The notes beneath the pieces are model-generated. The model was not told where the DNA came from. It searched no databases and saw only the letters and a program-made list of their open reading frames with translations. Shown here one piece after another: positions 58,001 through 64,000 of a DNA stretch of 64,000 bases. The DNA comes from Homalodisca vitripennis (taxonomy: Eukaryota > Arthropoda > Insecta > Hemiptera > Cicadellidae), in assembly GCF_021130785.1 (NCBI RefSeq), contig NC_060213.1, positions 112,941,501 to 113,005,500 of the forward strand. The letters run 5' to 3'. The position numbers and the translations under genes were made by a program. Each line of letters begins with the position of its first letter. The first letter of the stretch is position 1.

Positions 58001-59861
58001 TTCCAGTCTCTGTATCTCGTTATCTGATGATGATATAACCATTAAATGTGTCAAAAGTTGGTTTTAAGCGTTTCAAACTGAAAAAAATATGATATGAAAA
58101 TTATTGTTAACCCTTTAGATCTAAATCGACCTCATAAAAACTAGTTTCAGAACAGGCAGACGTTAAATGTAGTTCCTAGGAAGAATTTCTCTGTAAATAT
58201 ATCCTACGTTTGAATTTTATTTCTTCAGAAATTTTGTTTTTAAAATGGGATTAATTGGGCTCAAATTAACATAACAAAAGTTAATAGACGTTATCCAATC
58301 AATCACACTAAAGAATGATGTTTGTGATTAGAATAATGAACGATAGAGTGCAGGCTTATGAGTAACTCGGATCGGTATGAACATAAAGATAGAGTTCATT
58401 CATTAAATATGAAAACTTAGAAAAATAAAAAAGTTTGCTTTTACAAGACTGGTATCTTAGACCTGCTTAGAAGTCGGAATAACCCTAATATTTAAGAAAA
58501 CCACAATGAGCAGTTTTTCATAGTTTCAATAAATAAAATTAATGAAGGACGAGGAGCTCTTCTTATTGGAATATCAATTTTCTATGATTTAACAAAAGAA
58601 AACTCACAATTCTCCAATAATTTGTTTATTTTTCCACGAGGCCTTTCGACGTCACAGATGCCATCATCAGGTGTGAATCACCAATTTAAAACAAATATCA
58701 GCTGAGTAAAACTTAATACAAAATTTATATGGTTAAAAGTAAAATAAAATAAATATTAGTATATGTATAAATATACATATACTAATATTTATTTTATTGG
58801 ACAAATTATTGGAGAATTGTGAGTTTTGTTTTGTAAAATAATAGAAAAAAATTAAGTTTTATACTTTCATTGCTGTAATTTTTTTATTACTTATCATTAA
58901 TATGGCGTACATTAACATTGTAGTCTTGTCATATCATTTAATATGATATTGTAATATTCAGTATATTATGTTTACAAAATCAGCGTATAGCAATTTCCCT
59001 CATTGTAACACTTTTTGGAATACATATCGGTATATTCCATATAGATATATAGATTACATGTTAATACCACAAGAAATAAATTGTTAATATCACATTACTA
59101 CCCCCGTTGCTACACCTGTTTAGAGTTCTTTCTCTCTTGTATCGATTACTCATCGTTTATAATTCTGCATTATTTTTATTGTTATTACCCATGTAACAAA
59201 TTACCTTTTCTAAAATTAAATAAAAATATCTTAATAAAATTAATTTAAAGTCAATTTTATTTATTTGGAACGAACACATTGTATAAATTGTTTAGTTTAT
59301 TACATATAACTCACTTTATTGACCTATTATTTGTTGTATATACTGGTATTGTACAAGTAATGGGAATAACTCATTGTAAATTACGGTATTAGTTTATTAT
59401 TATCGTATTTGTTTACTCATATTCTGGTTTTCTGTGAAGTTTTGTTTATTCATTCCTAATAATTATGTTAAATTTATGATTCATAAGGTATTATAGTTAA
59501 CTTTTAATATTTTGTGATATCTATGACCCTATTACATAAAGTTATTCATAATGGTTAATGTTTTACAAGTACCAATAAGAGTGCTACCTTGTTACATTAA
59601 ACTTAATGGTTATTTCATAGATTTGTTTTAAATTGTTGATTCACACCTGACGATGGCATCTTTGATGTCGAAAGGCCTCGTGTGAAAATGTAAATTGATT
59701 GAAGAACCGCGAGTTTTCTTCAAATCTGCAAGAGTTATTATGAAAAATGTATATCAAGAATTAGCAAACTTAACCATTATCAACTATAAGAGATAAGACC
59801 AAAGTTTACCGATTTTGTTGTGGGAAAGTTGTCCAAGATCAGGTCCAGGCGGCTCTGGCAT
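21657..59861 (-). CDS. Epac: Epac: cAMP-regulated Rap guanine nucleotide exchange factor (15 exons, C-terminal end missing)
   Basis: Spliced product of 821 codons. Exons in transcript order: 59861-59810, 55762-55653, 50299-50065, 40847-40664, 38947-38802, 37612-37468, 32953-32786, 31939-31778, 28299-28161, 27102-26889, 26250-25997, 25332-25207, 25090-24912, 22320-22091, 21776-21657. Domain order is DEP (about 60-140), cAMP-binding (about 205-330), REM (about 347-480), RA-like (about 519-603), CDC25-homology (about 615 onward). This is the order known for Epac1, and for Epac2 without its first cAMP-binding domain. In the family, cAMP binding relieves autoinhibition so that the protein loads GTP on Rap1/Rap2, a PKA-independent arm of cAMP signalling. 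The pocket reads FGKLAL, the Epac form, where PKA has FGELAL. The start ATG has an in-frame TAG 33 bases upstream. Only the last 45-60 residues are unaccounted for. The family call is near certain; the isoform structure is inferred. Confidence 0.95.
22091..22320 (-). CDS. Epac: Epac exon 14 (catalytic core of the CDC25-homology domain)
   Basis: Acceptor TTTTTCAG|CTG at 22321, donor AAAG|GTAAGA at 22090. It codes for residues 705-782: [48 protein letters not shown] and [10 protein letters not shown]. This contains the AIxxGLxxxxVxRLxxTW core and the Asp-Pro-Ser-Arg-Asn-His-Arg signature, and leads into the helical hairpin that opens the nucleotide site of Rap. Confidence 0.97.
22321..24911 (-). 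other. Epac intron 13
   Basis: 2.6 kb, GT-AG. It contains the hAT MITE at 24421-24690 and otherwise no recognised feature. Confidence 0.85.
24421..24690. mobile_element. hAT-type MITE, copy with a degraded right end
   Basis: The left end AAAACGTAGCCAGG and the inner block GGGGTCCAGACAACTGATAT, through GTAGTGGACAGAGAG and AATAATAATCGTTTACT, match the copies at 34487 and 27803. The right terminal repeat is missing or scrambled. It lies in Epac intron 13. Confidence 0.75.
24912..25090 (-). CDS. Epac: Epac exon 13 (CDC25-homology domain)
   Basis: Acceptor TGTTCCAG|TAT at 25091, donor GCTA|GTGAGT at 24911. It codes for residues 646-705: [30 protein letters not shown], and [15 protein letters not shown]. 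The segment [19 protein letters not shown] is a hallmark of the RasGEF catalytic core, including the conserved Arg-Phe-Asn that packs against the substrate GTPase. The 116-base intron after exon 12 is the shortest in the gene. Confidence 0.97.
25207..25332 (-). CDS. Epac: Epac exon 12 (start of the CDC25-homology domain)
   Basis: Acceptor TTGCAG|ACA at 25333, donor GAG|GTGTGT at 25206; 42 codons, phase 0 in and out, residues 604-645. It reads [12 protein letters not shown], then [20 protein letters not shown] and FWSVHE. The sequence [19 protein letters not shown] is the classic opening of the RasGEF (CDC25-homology) domain in Epac and related RapGEFs. Confidence 0.96.
25997..26250 (-). CDS. 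Epac: Epac exon 11 (RA / ubiquitin-like domain)
   Basis: Acceptor TGTCCAG|TG at 26251, donor CTCTG|GTTGGT at 25996. It codes for residues 519-603: [19 protein letters not shown], then [21 protein letters not shown], and [18 protein letters not shown]. This is the Ras-association-like domain that lies between REM and the catalytic domain; in Epac2 it can bind active Ras (family knowledge). The donor is weaker than the others, but it is the only one that gives a phase matching exon 12. Confidence 0.95.
26889..27102 (-). CDS. Epac: Epac exon 10 (REM end and linker to RA)
   Basis: Acceptor GTTGCAG|GAG at 27103, donor GATG|GTACAC at 26888. It enters in phase 0, giving [13 protein letters not shown] across the junction, as expected at the end of REM. 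It goes on with a helical stretch ([16 protein letters not shown]) and a basic, Pro-rich linker ([14 protein letters not shown], then [12 protein letters not shown]) ahead of the RA domain. It codes for residues 448-519 and is strongly GC-biased compared with the flanks. Confidence 0.92.
27803..28046. mobile_element. hAT-type MITE, copy with a truncated left end
   Basis: It begins inside the family consensus at AACTGATATTTTCCCGTAGT and runs to the intact right end CTTGCTGGCTACGTTCTTG. The left terminal repeat is absent. It lies in Epac intron 9, only about 115 bases downstream of the exon 9 donor. Confidence 0.75.
28161..28299 (-). CDS. Epac: Epac exon 9 (REM, second half)
   Basis: It begins after an AC acceptor (..CTGCACAC|T at 28300) and ends at GAG|GTATAA (28160). 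It codes for residues 401-447. With exon 8 it gives RHYHTESSG, then [20 protein letters not shown] and [10 protein letters not shown]. The length of 139 bases fits phase 2 in and phase 0 out exactly. The nearby AG (CATACAG|AG at 28292) would give a stop or the wrong frame with exon 8. Confidence 0.92.
30151..31317. mobile_element. DNA transposon with subterminal repeats, inside the U12 intron
   Basis: The left end, AATTGAATCGGCACATGCTA followed by AAAGGGC, is mirrored at 31291-31317 with a few changes. Related motifs (CACATGCTAAAAGG(G/A)CC) recur near 30245, 30308, 30340 and 31087 in both orientations. One pair forms a near-perfect palindrome at 30329-30352. A decayed coding remnant lies at 30594-30872. 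The superfamily is not assigned. Confidence 0.7.
30594..30872 (+). pseudogene. Transposase-like fragment, family not assigned
   Basis: In one frame [17 protein letters not shown]; after a frame change near 30648, [20 protein letters not shown], then [17 protein letters not shown] and [15 protein letters not shown] recognise this pattern (FYLRQL, CIHD, GPNE, YSDN with GGxNKN) from transposon proteins that are common in insect genomes. The Asp residues in HD and SDN may belong to an RNase H-like fold. Too little is left to name the family. Confidence 0.6.
31778..31939 (-). CDS. Epac: Epac exon 8 (REM / Ras exchanger N-terminal domain)
   Basis: Acceptor GTTGCAG|G at 31940. The 3' boundary is not a GT donor: the exon ends ..GCTAGGCA followed by ATATCCTTT, the U12 AT-AC donor consensus. 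It codes for residues 347-401: [16 protein letters not shown], an 18-residue linker, and [20 protein letters not shown], which is the REM core. The exon leaves in phase 2 (CA), and only the AC acceptor before 28299 restores the conserved HYH motif. Confidence 0.93.
32786..32953 (-). CDS. Epac: Epac exon 7 (end of cAMP-binding domain and hinge)
   Basis: Acceptor CTATAG|AGC at 32954, donor TTCAA|GTGAGT at 32785. It codes for residues 291-347. [20 protein letters not shown] completes the cassette and the hinge/lid helix. [18 protein letters not shown] and DVLVLERIQ lead into REM. These segments are very conserved in Epac. A degenerate copy of about 65 bases of this exon lies just upstream, in the intron at 32987-33053. 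Confidence 0.96.
32987..33053 (-). pseudogene. Decayed partial copy of Epac exon 7
   Basis: About 65 bases in intron 6 align to the middle of exon 7 at roughly 79% identity by eye, with an unbroken identical core GAGAACTTCAACAGGATCA. The copy lies in the same orientation, about 34 bases beyond the exon's acceptor. It has no splice sites of its own that I can see, and the matching reading frame carries several changes. It looks like an old local tandem duplication. Confidence 0.75.
34487..34765. mobile_element. hAT-type MITE, best copy
   Basis: The ends, CAGAAACGTAGCCAG and CTGGCTACGTCCTTG, are inverted repeats, and the element is flanked by a perfect 8-bp duplication CATACAAG (34479-34486, 34766-34773). 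An 8-bp target and CA(A/G)G-type ends fit the hAT superfamily. The interior is non-coding, with a (AATAATAAT)n stretch and runs of G near both ends. Length is 279 bp. It sits in Epac intron 6. Confidence 0.85.
37468..37612 (-). CDS. Epac: Epac exon 6 (cAMP-binding core with the phosphate-binding cassette)
   Basis: Acceptor TGTGCAG|TG at 37613, donor CCTAG|GTGAGA at 37467. It codes for residues 243-291: [20 protein letters not shown], then [16 protein letters not shown] and the first two bases of the cassette Arg codon. FGKLAL is the Epac version of the phosphate-binding cassette; PKA has Glu where Epac has Lys or Gln. The exon boundary splits the codon of the conserved Arg that contacts the cAMP phosphate. 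Confidence 0.96.
38802..38947 (-). CDS. Epac: Epac exon 5 (N-terminal helices of the cAMP-binding domain)
   Basis: Acceptor TTTAG|GAG at 38948, donor GTCC|GTACGT at 38801. It codes for residues 194-243: [38 protein letters not shown] and KAGTV, which are the helical lead-in and first strands of the cAMP-binding domain. A plus-strand non-LTR retrotransposon fragment begins within about 20 bases of the acceptor, inside the neighbouring intron. Confidence 0.95.
38965..39735 (+). pseudogene. Non-LTR retrotransposon 3' end (RT thumb region and tail)
   Basis: [20 protein letters not shown], then [10 protein letters not shown] and, after a frame change near 39115, [20 protein letters not shown] are the end of the reverse transcriptase in RTE/CR1-like elements. 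A non-coding 3' region follows, ending with repeats of TTCTTGATT near 39700-39735, which look like the 3' tail. The fragment is 5'-truncated as usual and starts almost at the acceptor of Epac exon 5, on the opposite strand. Confidence 0.75.
40664..40847 (-). CDS. Epac: Epac exon 4 (end of DEP and linker to the cAMP-binding domain)
   Basis: Acceptor GATGCAG|CT at 40848, donor AAGTC|GTAAGT at 40663. It enters in phase 1 and leaves in phase 2. It codes for residues 133-194: the DEP end ([14 protein letters not shown]), a Ser/Asp/Glu-rich linker, an acidic helix ([20 protein letters not shown]) and MRMILRKS. The last motif is highly conserved in Epac just before the cAMP-binding domain. It is separated from exon 3 by a 9.2-kb intron full of transposons. 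Confidence 0.95.
43160..44320 (-). pseudogene. Decayed non-LTR retrotransposon with RNase H domain (Jockey/R1-like)
   Basis: Read on the minus strand, from high to low position: [13 protein letters not shown] and traces of IQRMTSL (post-RT region, about 44300-44050); [19 protein letters not shown] (start of RNase H, about 43680); [17 protein letters not shown] (RNase H end, about 43500-43440); and [20 protein letters not shown] with PLCRLC (C-terminal Cys motif, about 43280-43170). The order is that of Jockey or R1 ORF2. Stops and frameshifts are frequent. It lies in Epac intron 3. Confidence 0.75.
45678..45873 (-). CDS. Possible alternative Epac first exon (hypothetical)
   Basis: In the middle of AT-rich intron 3, a GC-richer patch has an ATG at 45873 and an open frame of 65 codons plus one base. 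It ends at a plausible donor (ACTG|GTCAGT at 45677) in phase 1, the phase needed to splice to exon 4. The peptide ([20 protein letters not shown] onward) resembles no domain I know. Such a transcript would start after the DEP exon, as the mammalian Epac2C form is known to do. Just upstream, a second donor-like site (AAAG|GTAATA at 45893) could end a 5' non-coding exon. The frame match could be chance. Confidence 0.3.
46946..47221 (+). pseudogene. N-terminal fragment of Harbinger (HARBI1-like) transposase
   Basis: Begins [20 protein letters not shown] and includes [20 protein letters not shown], then [20 protein letters not shown]. This is the N-terminal part of PIF/Harbinger nucleases, before the DDE domain. 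It stops after about 91 residues, where the internal deletion begins, so no catalytic residue is left. Confidence 0.85.
47177..47308 (-). pseudogene. N-terminal stub of the second Harbinger protein
   Basis: The minus-strand ATG at 47308 opens a 43-codon frame starting [20 protein letters not shown] and containing [16 protein letters not shown]. It overlaps the end of the plus-strand transposase fragment. Autonomous Harbinger elements carry a second, Myb/SANT-like DNA-binding protein gene. I infer this stub is its start, brought next to the transposase by the internal deletion; I cannot confirm the domain from so short a piece. Confidence 0.5.
48506..49248. mobile_element. Foldback transposon with a transposase C-terminal remnant
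   Basis: The left end TACAGGGTGAATAAGAAGTC pairs with a right end ending CATTCTGTA. Arms of about 290 bases pair in blocks, for example CCAGAGACCACTATCT with AGATAGTGATCTCTGG. The loop at about 48806-48912 reads [20 protein letters not shown] followed by [12 protein letters not shown] before a stop. This resembles the C-terminal tail of mariner-type transposases. Confidence 0.65.
50065..50299 (-). CDS. Epac: Epac exon 3 (DEP domain)
   Basis: Acceptor TTACAG|ACA at 50300, donor CACG|GTAAGT at 50064. It codes for residues 55-132, including [11 protein letters not shown], a basic RDRK stretch, [11 protein letters not shown] and the [13 protein letters not shown] end, which together are the DEP fold of Epac proteins. 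In mammalian Epac1 the DEP domain brings the protein to the plasma membrane through phosphatidic acid; the same role is inferred here. The fold is completed by the first residues of exon 4. Confidence 0.95.
50344..50704. repeat. Degenerate TTAGG array (insect telomere-type repeat)
   Basis: About 360 bases are built almost wholly of GGTTA/TTAGG units with variants (GCCTA, GCTTA, GGGTT, GGTAG), beginning 45 bases beyond the acceptor of the DEP exon. The strand shown is G-rich. TTAGG is the telomere repeat of most insects. A higher-order unit around TTAGGTTAGCCTAGTTGGGT recurs. Confidence 0.9.
52004..52079. repeat. (AC)n microsatellite
   Basis: About 38 uninterrupted AC units, followed by a short CT-rich run (52082-52100). 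It is in Epac intron 2. Confidence 0.98.
52486..52519. repeat. (ATTC)n microsatellite
   Basis: About eight perfect ATTC units in Epac intron 2. They follow GGAATAAACG, so they may be the tail of a non-LTR/SINE insertion (inference). Confidence 0.9.
55653..55762 (-). CDS. Epac: Epac exon 2 (Ser/Pro-rich linker)
   Basis: Acceptor CCAG|GG at 55763, donor GAT|GTGAGT at 55652. It enters in phase 1 from exon 1 and leaves in phase 0. It codes for a low-complexity linker rich in Ser, Pro and Thr ([20 protein letters not shown]) before the DEP domain. It contains several S/T-P pairs that could be phosphorylation sites (inference). It is much GC-richer than the surrounding intron. Confidence 0.85.
55918..56125. 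repeat. Dispersed repeat copy (same family)
   Basis: Begins TGGCTGAGCGTTAGCGAAGC, has TGTTTGTCTGTCCGTACGAT and an A-run, and ends in a second GAGCGTTAGCGAAC. It is in Epac intron 1. Confidence 0.6.
56201..56295. repeat. Short hairpin relative of the 20878 foldback element
   Basis: GGATAACAGGATTTCGGATA on the left pairs with TGTCCGAAATACTGTTATCC on the right, with GTTATATGTTGCAAAAG and CTTTTGTAACATATAAC in the middle. The whole 95 bases are nearly self-complementary and share their core with 20878-21218. Confidence 0.7.
56500..56700. repeat. Dispersed repeat copy (same family)
   Basis: AGACAGAAATGAGTTCTCTG, GTGCATGTCC, AATCGAAGCCTATAATAATA and TCTGCCTGTCTATTTGTGCG match the other copies. It is in Epac intron 1. 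Confidence 0.55.
58635..59682. repeat. Inverted repeat pair, Penelope-like terminal signature
   Basis: CACGAGGCCTTTCGACGTCA through CATCATCAGGTGTGAATCA and about 60 bases in all at 58635-58697 return inverted at 59618-59682. The phrase TGATGATGGCATC followed by GTCGAAAGGCC resembles terminal repeats of Penelope-like retroelements. A second, shorter inverted pair (ACTCACAATTCTCCAATAAT) lies at 58603-58627 and 58800-58826. The 900-base middle shows no coding signal. Confidence 0.55.
59810..59861 (-). CDS. Epac: Epac exon 1 (start codon, 17 codons)
   Basis: ATG at 59861; the peptide [17 protein letters not shown] then one extra base, and donor G|GTAAAC at 59809. An in-frame TAG at 59894-59892 stops the frame upstream, so this is the first ATG of this transcript. 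The short Pro-rich leader lacks any cAMP-binding domain, so this form resembles Epac1 or the Epac2 forms that lack the first such domain. A longer upstream isoform cannot be excluded. Confidence 0.8.
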
Positions 59862-60951
59862 GACTAAGTTTGGAGAGAAGTTGGTAACCGACTATCAACC
59901 AACTACGAAATACGTGATTCACTCTCAAATTGAACAAAGCCGCGCACTGAGCTGACCGCCGAGCACAACACACATGACACAATCAACAGCTGAGATTGAC
60001 AGACTTGCCAACTGCAATGTACCATGACTAAATATCCCGCCGTTCAAATCTTGCGGGGGTTACAACTGTTTAACTTGTTAAAACTGGTGGAATCAATCAA
60101 TGATCGGGAAGCTAACCATTTACTTGGGTTAGGTTTAAACTAATTTAGTTTACAATTACTTAATCGATTGACATAATGTGATACCGCACTCATCGTAAAA
60201 TTACCAAAGTATTAATTCAAAACAACATGACAGAAATACCGATCACAAGTATAAAAATATGAAACTAAACACAAAAACTGGATACGTATAAGGGAATAAA
60301 GTTTATAGTGGTTTAATAGATTTACAATGCACACATTTAAGTCCAATTTAAGAATGATTTAGTGGGCGAACTTCTAGTTTAATAAAAAACGTATTAACTA
60401 CGATATGGCATATTTATTTTTACATTAAGCTAACTTTAATGTGATATTGATGAAAAATCACGGATTTTATAAATACAAACTGGTATTTTGTTTGCTGGGT
60501 AACATTTTTTGTTTAACGACTTAATGTGATAAAAAGTTTCCAACGTAGTTATTATCGTCCCCAGTTGCTGTAAACCTTATATTCATCGCTGTACATAAAA
60601 TGGCTTCTAACTTTAAATGGCTACCGTACTGTCAGAACAGATCCTGAAATACTACTCTAAACACAATTTATCTCTTAGTTAACTACCAAGAGCAATTCAT
60701 AACTCTAGTCTTCTAGTCTATATTTACTATCGCTTCATAAATGCATCATTCACTATAAAGTTCGTTATTAGTTTAGTTCCACTGCAAGTATTATACATAG
60801 TAATTTAAGAATTGGCATAGTTTTCAAAACTTCCATCGGGATAAAAGCCCGTAGCCTCTATTTCCGTTCCTGAAAACCGTTTGGTGACTACGGTTCTACA
60901 AGCCCGTATGACGTCAGAGTATTGGTTATTGAAAATAATCAAACCCATCTC
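59862..60951 (-). promoter_or_regulatory. 5' untranslated region and upstream flank of Epac exon 1
   Basis: The sequence just upstream of the ATG is moderately GC-richer up to about 60060 (for example CGCGCACTGAGCTGACCGCC at 59942-59961), which fits a promoter-proximal region. I cannot place a start site or TATA box with confidence. Further exons could lie beyond. Confidence 0.35.
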
Positions 60952-61193
60952 CACCAGTGGCGTATGTTGAAAATTATTCGCCAGAGGGTGCTGATGCACC
61001 GGATGGTTCAGGAAGTATAAAAATCCTGCAAGAATAGGAACACAAGAATCTTTCTCCGGGAAATTGTTGAGCTCTAAGATCTCATAAATGTGTTATAGCT
61101 TAAAAGAAACTACTGGAAGCTATGTTAATGTTTATCTTTCACAATTTCTGGGATGTGTTTAAGCCCCTACAGCTCCCCCTTATATAAGCCCAT
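60952..61193. repeat. Repeat flanking the tandem array, copy 1
   Basis: Shares with 61945-62175, in the same direction, ACCAGTGGCGTAT at the start, AGCTTAAAAGAAACTACTG in the middle and CCCCTTATATA near the end. Identity is moderate. The minus-strand frame of 64 codons through it (60999-60805) has no recognisable domain. Confidence 0.7.
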
Positions 61194-61290
61194 GATCTCT
61201 GCACATATCGTGTTTTGCTGCAGGAAAAATAGATGTACAACACTGCCATCGAAAGCATTCAGCAAGCACCTCTGAGTTATTAAACGCGAT

Positions 61291-61790
61291 CATCGACAAC
61301 TTTGCACTCCACCATGTCTTGCTATACCAAGTTCAATAGGTAGCTAATTATTTCCAACAATAATTGAAAGTATATATTTTGTGTTGATGATTCTGTAAGA
61401 AAATCTGAACCCTTACGAACAATTATAGTTTCTTCTGGACTCTACACCCCACCATGTCTTGTTGCAACAAGCCCAGAAGCTAATCACTTCCTACAATAAT
61501 GTCATCGAAAATAAATATTAGACTCTGAAGATTCTGTAAGAACATCTGAGACATTAGGAACAATCATAGTTTCCTGTGCACCCCCATCATGTCTTGTTGC
61601 ACCATGGCTAGAACATCGTAATCCCTAACAATACTGTAGTCCAAAACATACACTGGGCGTCATCAGAAACAATCATCGACACCTCTACACCCTGCTGGTC
61701 CTTGCTACACCAAGCCCAGAAGGATACGATTCTGCAAAAACCTCTGTTTCATTAGGAACAACCACTATCATATCTGCAACCTATTGTGTC
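61291..61790. repeat. Degenerate tandem repeat, unit about 140 bp, four units
   Basis: Units start near 61291, 61438, 61579 and 61674, each with a form of CTCCACCATGTCTTGCTACA. Inside are AATAAT near the middle, GATTCTGTAAGAAAATCTGA and AGGAACAATCATAGTTTC. Units 3 and 4 are shorter. CATCGAC marks several unit borders. No long frame crosses it. Confidence 0.75.
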
Positions 61791-61944
61791 TCTGTGCTTG
61801 GCTTGGAGGCCATCGACATTAAAAAGTAAGGGATCGTTAGAAATATTTACATCATGTGATAAACCTGAAGTTGGTCTCCTACAGGAGTACATCAGCATCT
61901 CTTAACTACAGTACGACAAGTCCATCTTAGATAGTATGTGGTCC

Positions 61945-62175
61945 ACACCAGTGGCGTATATAAAAAGGAGCTGACACACTGGATGCTTTAGGATGTATAA
62001 AATATCCTCAAAATTAAAGGCTCGGAAATCTTCTCTCAGGAAAGTACTGAGCGTTAAGGCTTCGTAAATGTGTTCTAGCTTAAAAGAAACTACTGTGTGC
62101 AATTGTAAGTTTGTCTTTCAAATTTTTGTGGAGGGAACTAGAGCCCCCTGAGCACCCCTTTATATACGTCCCTGG
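61945..62175. repeat. Repeat flanking the tandem array, copy 2
   Basis: Direct partner of 60952-61193. Together they bracket the 140-bp tandem array, so 60952-62175 may be one composite element. Confidence 0.7.
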
Positions 62176-64000
62176 TCCACTCCTAAGACACCGAACTTAT
62201 AAATTGAAATAATCTTAATGTATAATATTTAATGAAATTAGGTCTTATAAATTTTATGTACACCCACGTGAGTAGCTTTCCAAATAACACCCATTAAATG
62301 TAATCGTTGATGAGACGCGTGTAGAATACGTAATTTTAAGAAGTACCAGGATTTCCTAGTATTTTAAATGAGGGCCATCTTCAAACTTGCTGTGTCAACT
62401 TTACTTGTCGAAGGGAATAGTCAAGAAGTTCATCCATCAGGTCTGAAGAATTATCAGTTTAACTGTAAATACGCGGCGGCGGCGTTGAATGAGTCATTCA
62501 GTTCTCTTGCTCTCATTTTGGCATCTATTCTAGCGACTGTTTATACCACTGGAATAATGAGTTTGTTTATAGGGGTAGCCATTTAAATTGTCTCATTGTT
62601 ATTTCAGTCTGATTTGTTACTACGAAACTTAGTTATCAGTTACCCTTCCTATTATTATATTTTTGAAGTTAACACAACTTTTGATCTATACTAATACACT
62701 GTCTAGAAAACCGTCTTAAACACAAATTAAATCTCGCAACGTCTGAAAACTATTATGTTTGTTTCTTTATCAAAGTATAAATATCCATTTCTATTTAAAT
62801 TTCTAATTTTTTCTAGGTTAAATTCTTAAATTCGAATCTTAAATAGTGAGTTTAGCCTAACTACATATTAAAAATGTGGCCTACTGTTACAGTAGGTGGT
62901 CGAACAATAACCCCAGTATGTTTTACTGATGTTTTGTTAAATATTTTATCACCCGTTTTTATTTAAATTTGTATTGTTGTTAATTGTTTTATCTGATCTG
63001 TTTTTGATTATTAATTAGTTTAGCCGAATGACTGGTGTCCATCCCATGAGACAGAAGCTGTTGTTGGCTATTTACAATTGTGTCTAGATAAACAGTACAA
63101 AAGCGGTTAATACTCACATATTATTAAACTCACAACAAAAACAAACAAAAAACTATGGCTCACAGAATAAACACAAAATAGTTAGCAGTTCCTTGATTGT
63201 TAGTAGCTCTTAAGAGCTGGGGAAGCTTATTAAACTCTCAACATAATACAAATATTGGGAAGGATGGAAATTTAAACGTTTAAATTAGTGGCGTTGTCTC
63301 ATCAGTAAGAATATATTTTATTAGTGTATTCGGTGATAAACACACGTGTCTATCCAGACCATCTAGGGTCTCTTCTGACTGCTTCGCCATTTTTAACTTG
63401 ATACCAATGGTCTTCTGTTCCATAATTCATAATTCACAATCCATGTTTCTTCCCTCTTGCTTGTTGTTTTGTGTTGTCCACTTTCCAATGATCCCTTGCT
63501 CAAAATGTTATTTTGTAACCAACACCATAAAGATTATAGTCGTTATAATGCTACTATTATAATATACTGTAAGTAATGGATTTTCCCACCCAGCCACACA
63601 AAGTTTAGATTTATTTGATAGAATAATGTAGATGCATGGAATGTATATTGTACAAGTAATTAATGTAAAGTTTTTGGAAATTATATGATTAGCAGACAAG
63701 TCCAATGGACTTGGAAAAACTTAAATTTGTAAGGAAATTTTGTAATTGAATAAATAAATAAATACAAGGTAGGAGTATATCCACTATGTGTTCGAGTAAC
63801 ATGCACCACTAAGGTTACATGTACAGATTAAAGTTTACGGCTCATTTCATTCTGATAGGCTACATGTGTTTCTATGTTACATGTTAACATGACATATGAT
63901 TTTACTCAGTTTGTTTACTCTACTTGTTGCCCATAAGAATAACGTAACAATGTTACGTAGCACTCAGGAAATTCCCTTAGAGTGATATGCAACGTTATCA
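62176..64000. other. Non-coding stretch to the right edge
   Basis: No supported gene. The plus frame of 72 codons at 62368-62586 has a hydrophobic end but no known motif. Confidence 0.55.

Larger units (their letters stand above)
55763..59809 (-). other. Epac intron 1
   Basis: 4.05 kb, GT-AG. It carries two dispersed repeat copies, the short hairpin at 56201 and the Penelope-like inverted pair. 56900-58590 shows nothing recognisable. Confidence 0.8.

Noticed and set aside
60805..60999. 64-codon minus-strand frame near the 5' flank of Epac
   Set aside because: It overlaps a repeat (60952-61193) and has no domain; not supported as a gene or an upstream Epac exon.
62368..62586. 72-codon plus-strand frame with a hydrophobic C-terminus
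   Set aside because: No homology recognised, no splice or promoter context; one possible membrane helix is not enough.
1..64000. tRNA, rRNA, CRISPR or a bacterial-type gene cluster
   Set aside because: No cloverleaf with A and B boxes, no rRNA core, and no spaced direct repeats were seen; the intron structure is plainly eukaryotic.

Overview
The window is AT-rich eukaryotic DNA with long introns, many decayed DNA transposons and non-LTR retrotransposon scraps, and a degenerate TTAGG array. That points to an insect. The mix of elements would suit a hemipteran, but I cannot fix the order from sequence alone. There are no bacterial operons, rRNA, tRNA or CRISPR arrays.

One host gene dominates the window and lies on the minus strand: Epac (RapGEF3/4 type), the cAMP-activated guanine nucleotide exchange factor for Rap. 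Fifteen coding exons lie between 59861 (ATG) and 21657. I joined them by splice sites, reading phase and domain order, and every phase closes. They encode 821 codons: a short Pro/Ser-rich N-terminus, a DEP domain, one cAMP-binding domain with the Epac-type pocket, a REM domain, a RA-like domain and most of the CDC25-homology catalytic domain. The last roughly 45-60 residues are not visible; their exon probably lies beyond the left edge. Intron 8 (28300-31777) is a strong candidate U12-type AT-AC intron. A GC-richer island inside intron 3 (about 45660-46080) may hold an alternative first exon for a form lacking DEP.

Region by region. 1-16600: sequence downstream of exon 15 (last intron or intergenic), carrying palindromic MITEs, a hAT-type MITE, a non-LTR retrotransposon fragment and a 690-bp foldback element. 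16613-19186: a decayed Tc1/mariner-superfamily transposon with terminal inverted repeats and a frameshifted transposase. 20878-21218: a foldback element. 21657-28299: exons 15 to 9 (catalytic, RA and REM-end parts), with two hAT MITE copies in introns. 28300-31777: the U12 intron with a 1.17-kb transposon inside. 31778-40847: REM, cAMP-binding and DEP-end exons, a decayed partial exon copy, a hAT MITE and a plus-strand non-LTR 3' end. 40848-50064: a 9-kb intron with a decayed minus-strand non-LTR element, a possible alternative promoter, a Harbinger deletion derivative and a foldback element. 50065-55762: the DEP exon, TTAGG array, microsatellites and exon 2. 55763-59861: intron 1 with short interspersed repeats and a Penelope-like inverted pair, then exon 1. 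59862-64000: 5' flank with a degenerate tandem repeat of about 140 bp.
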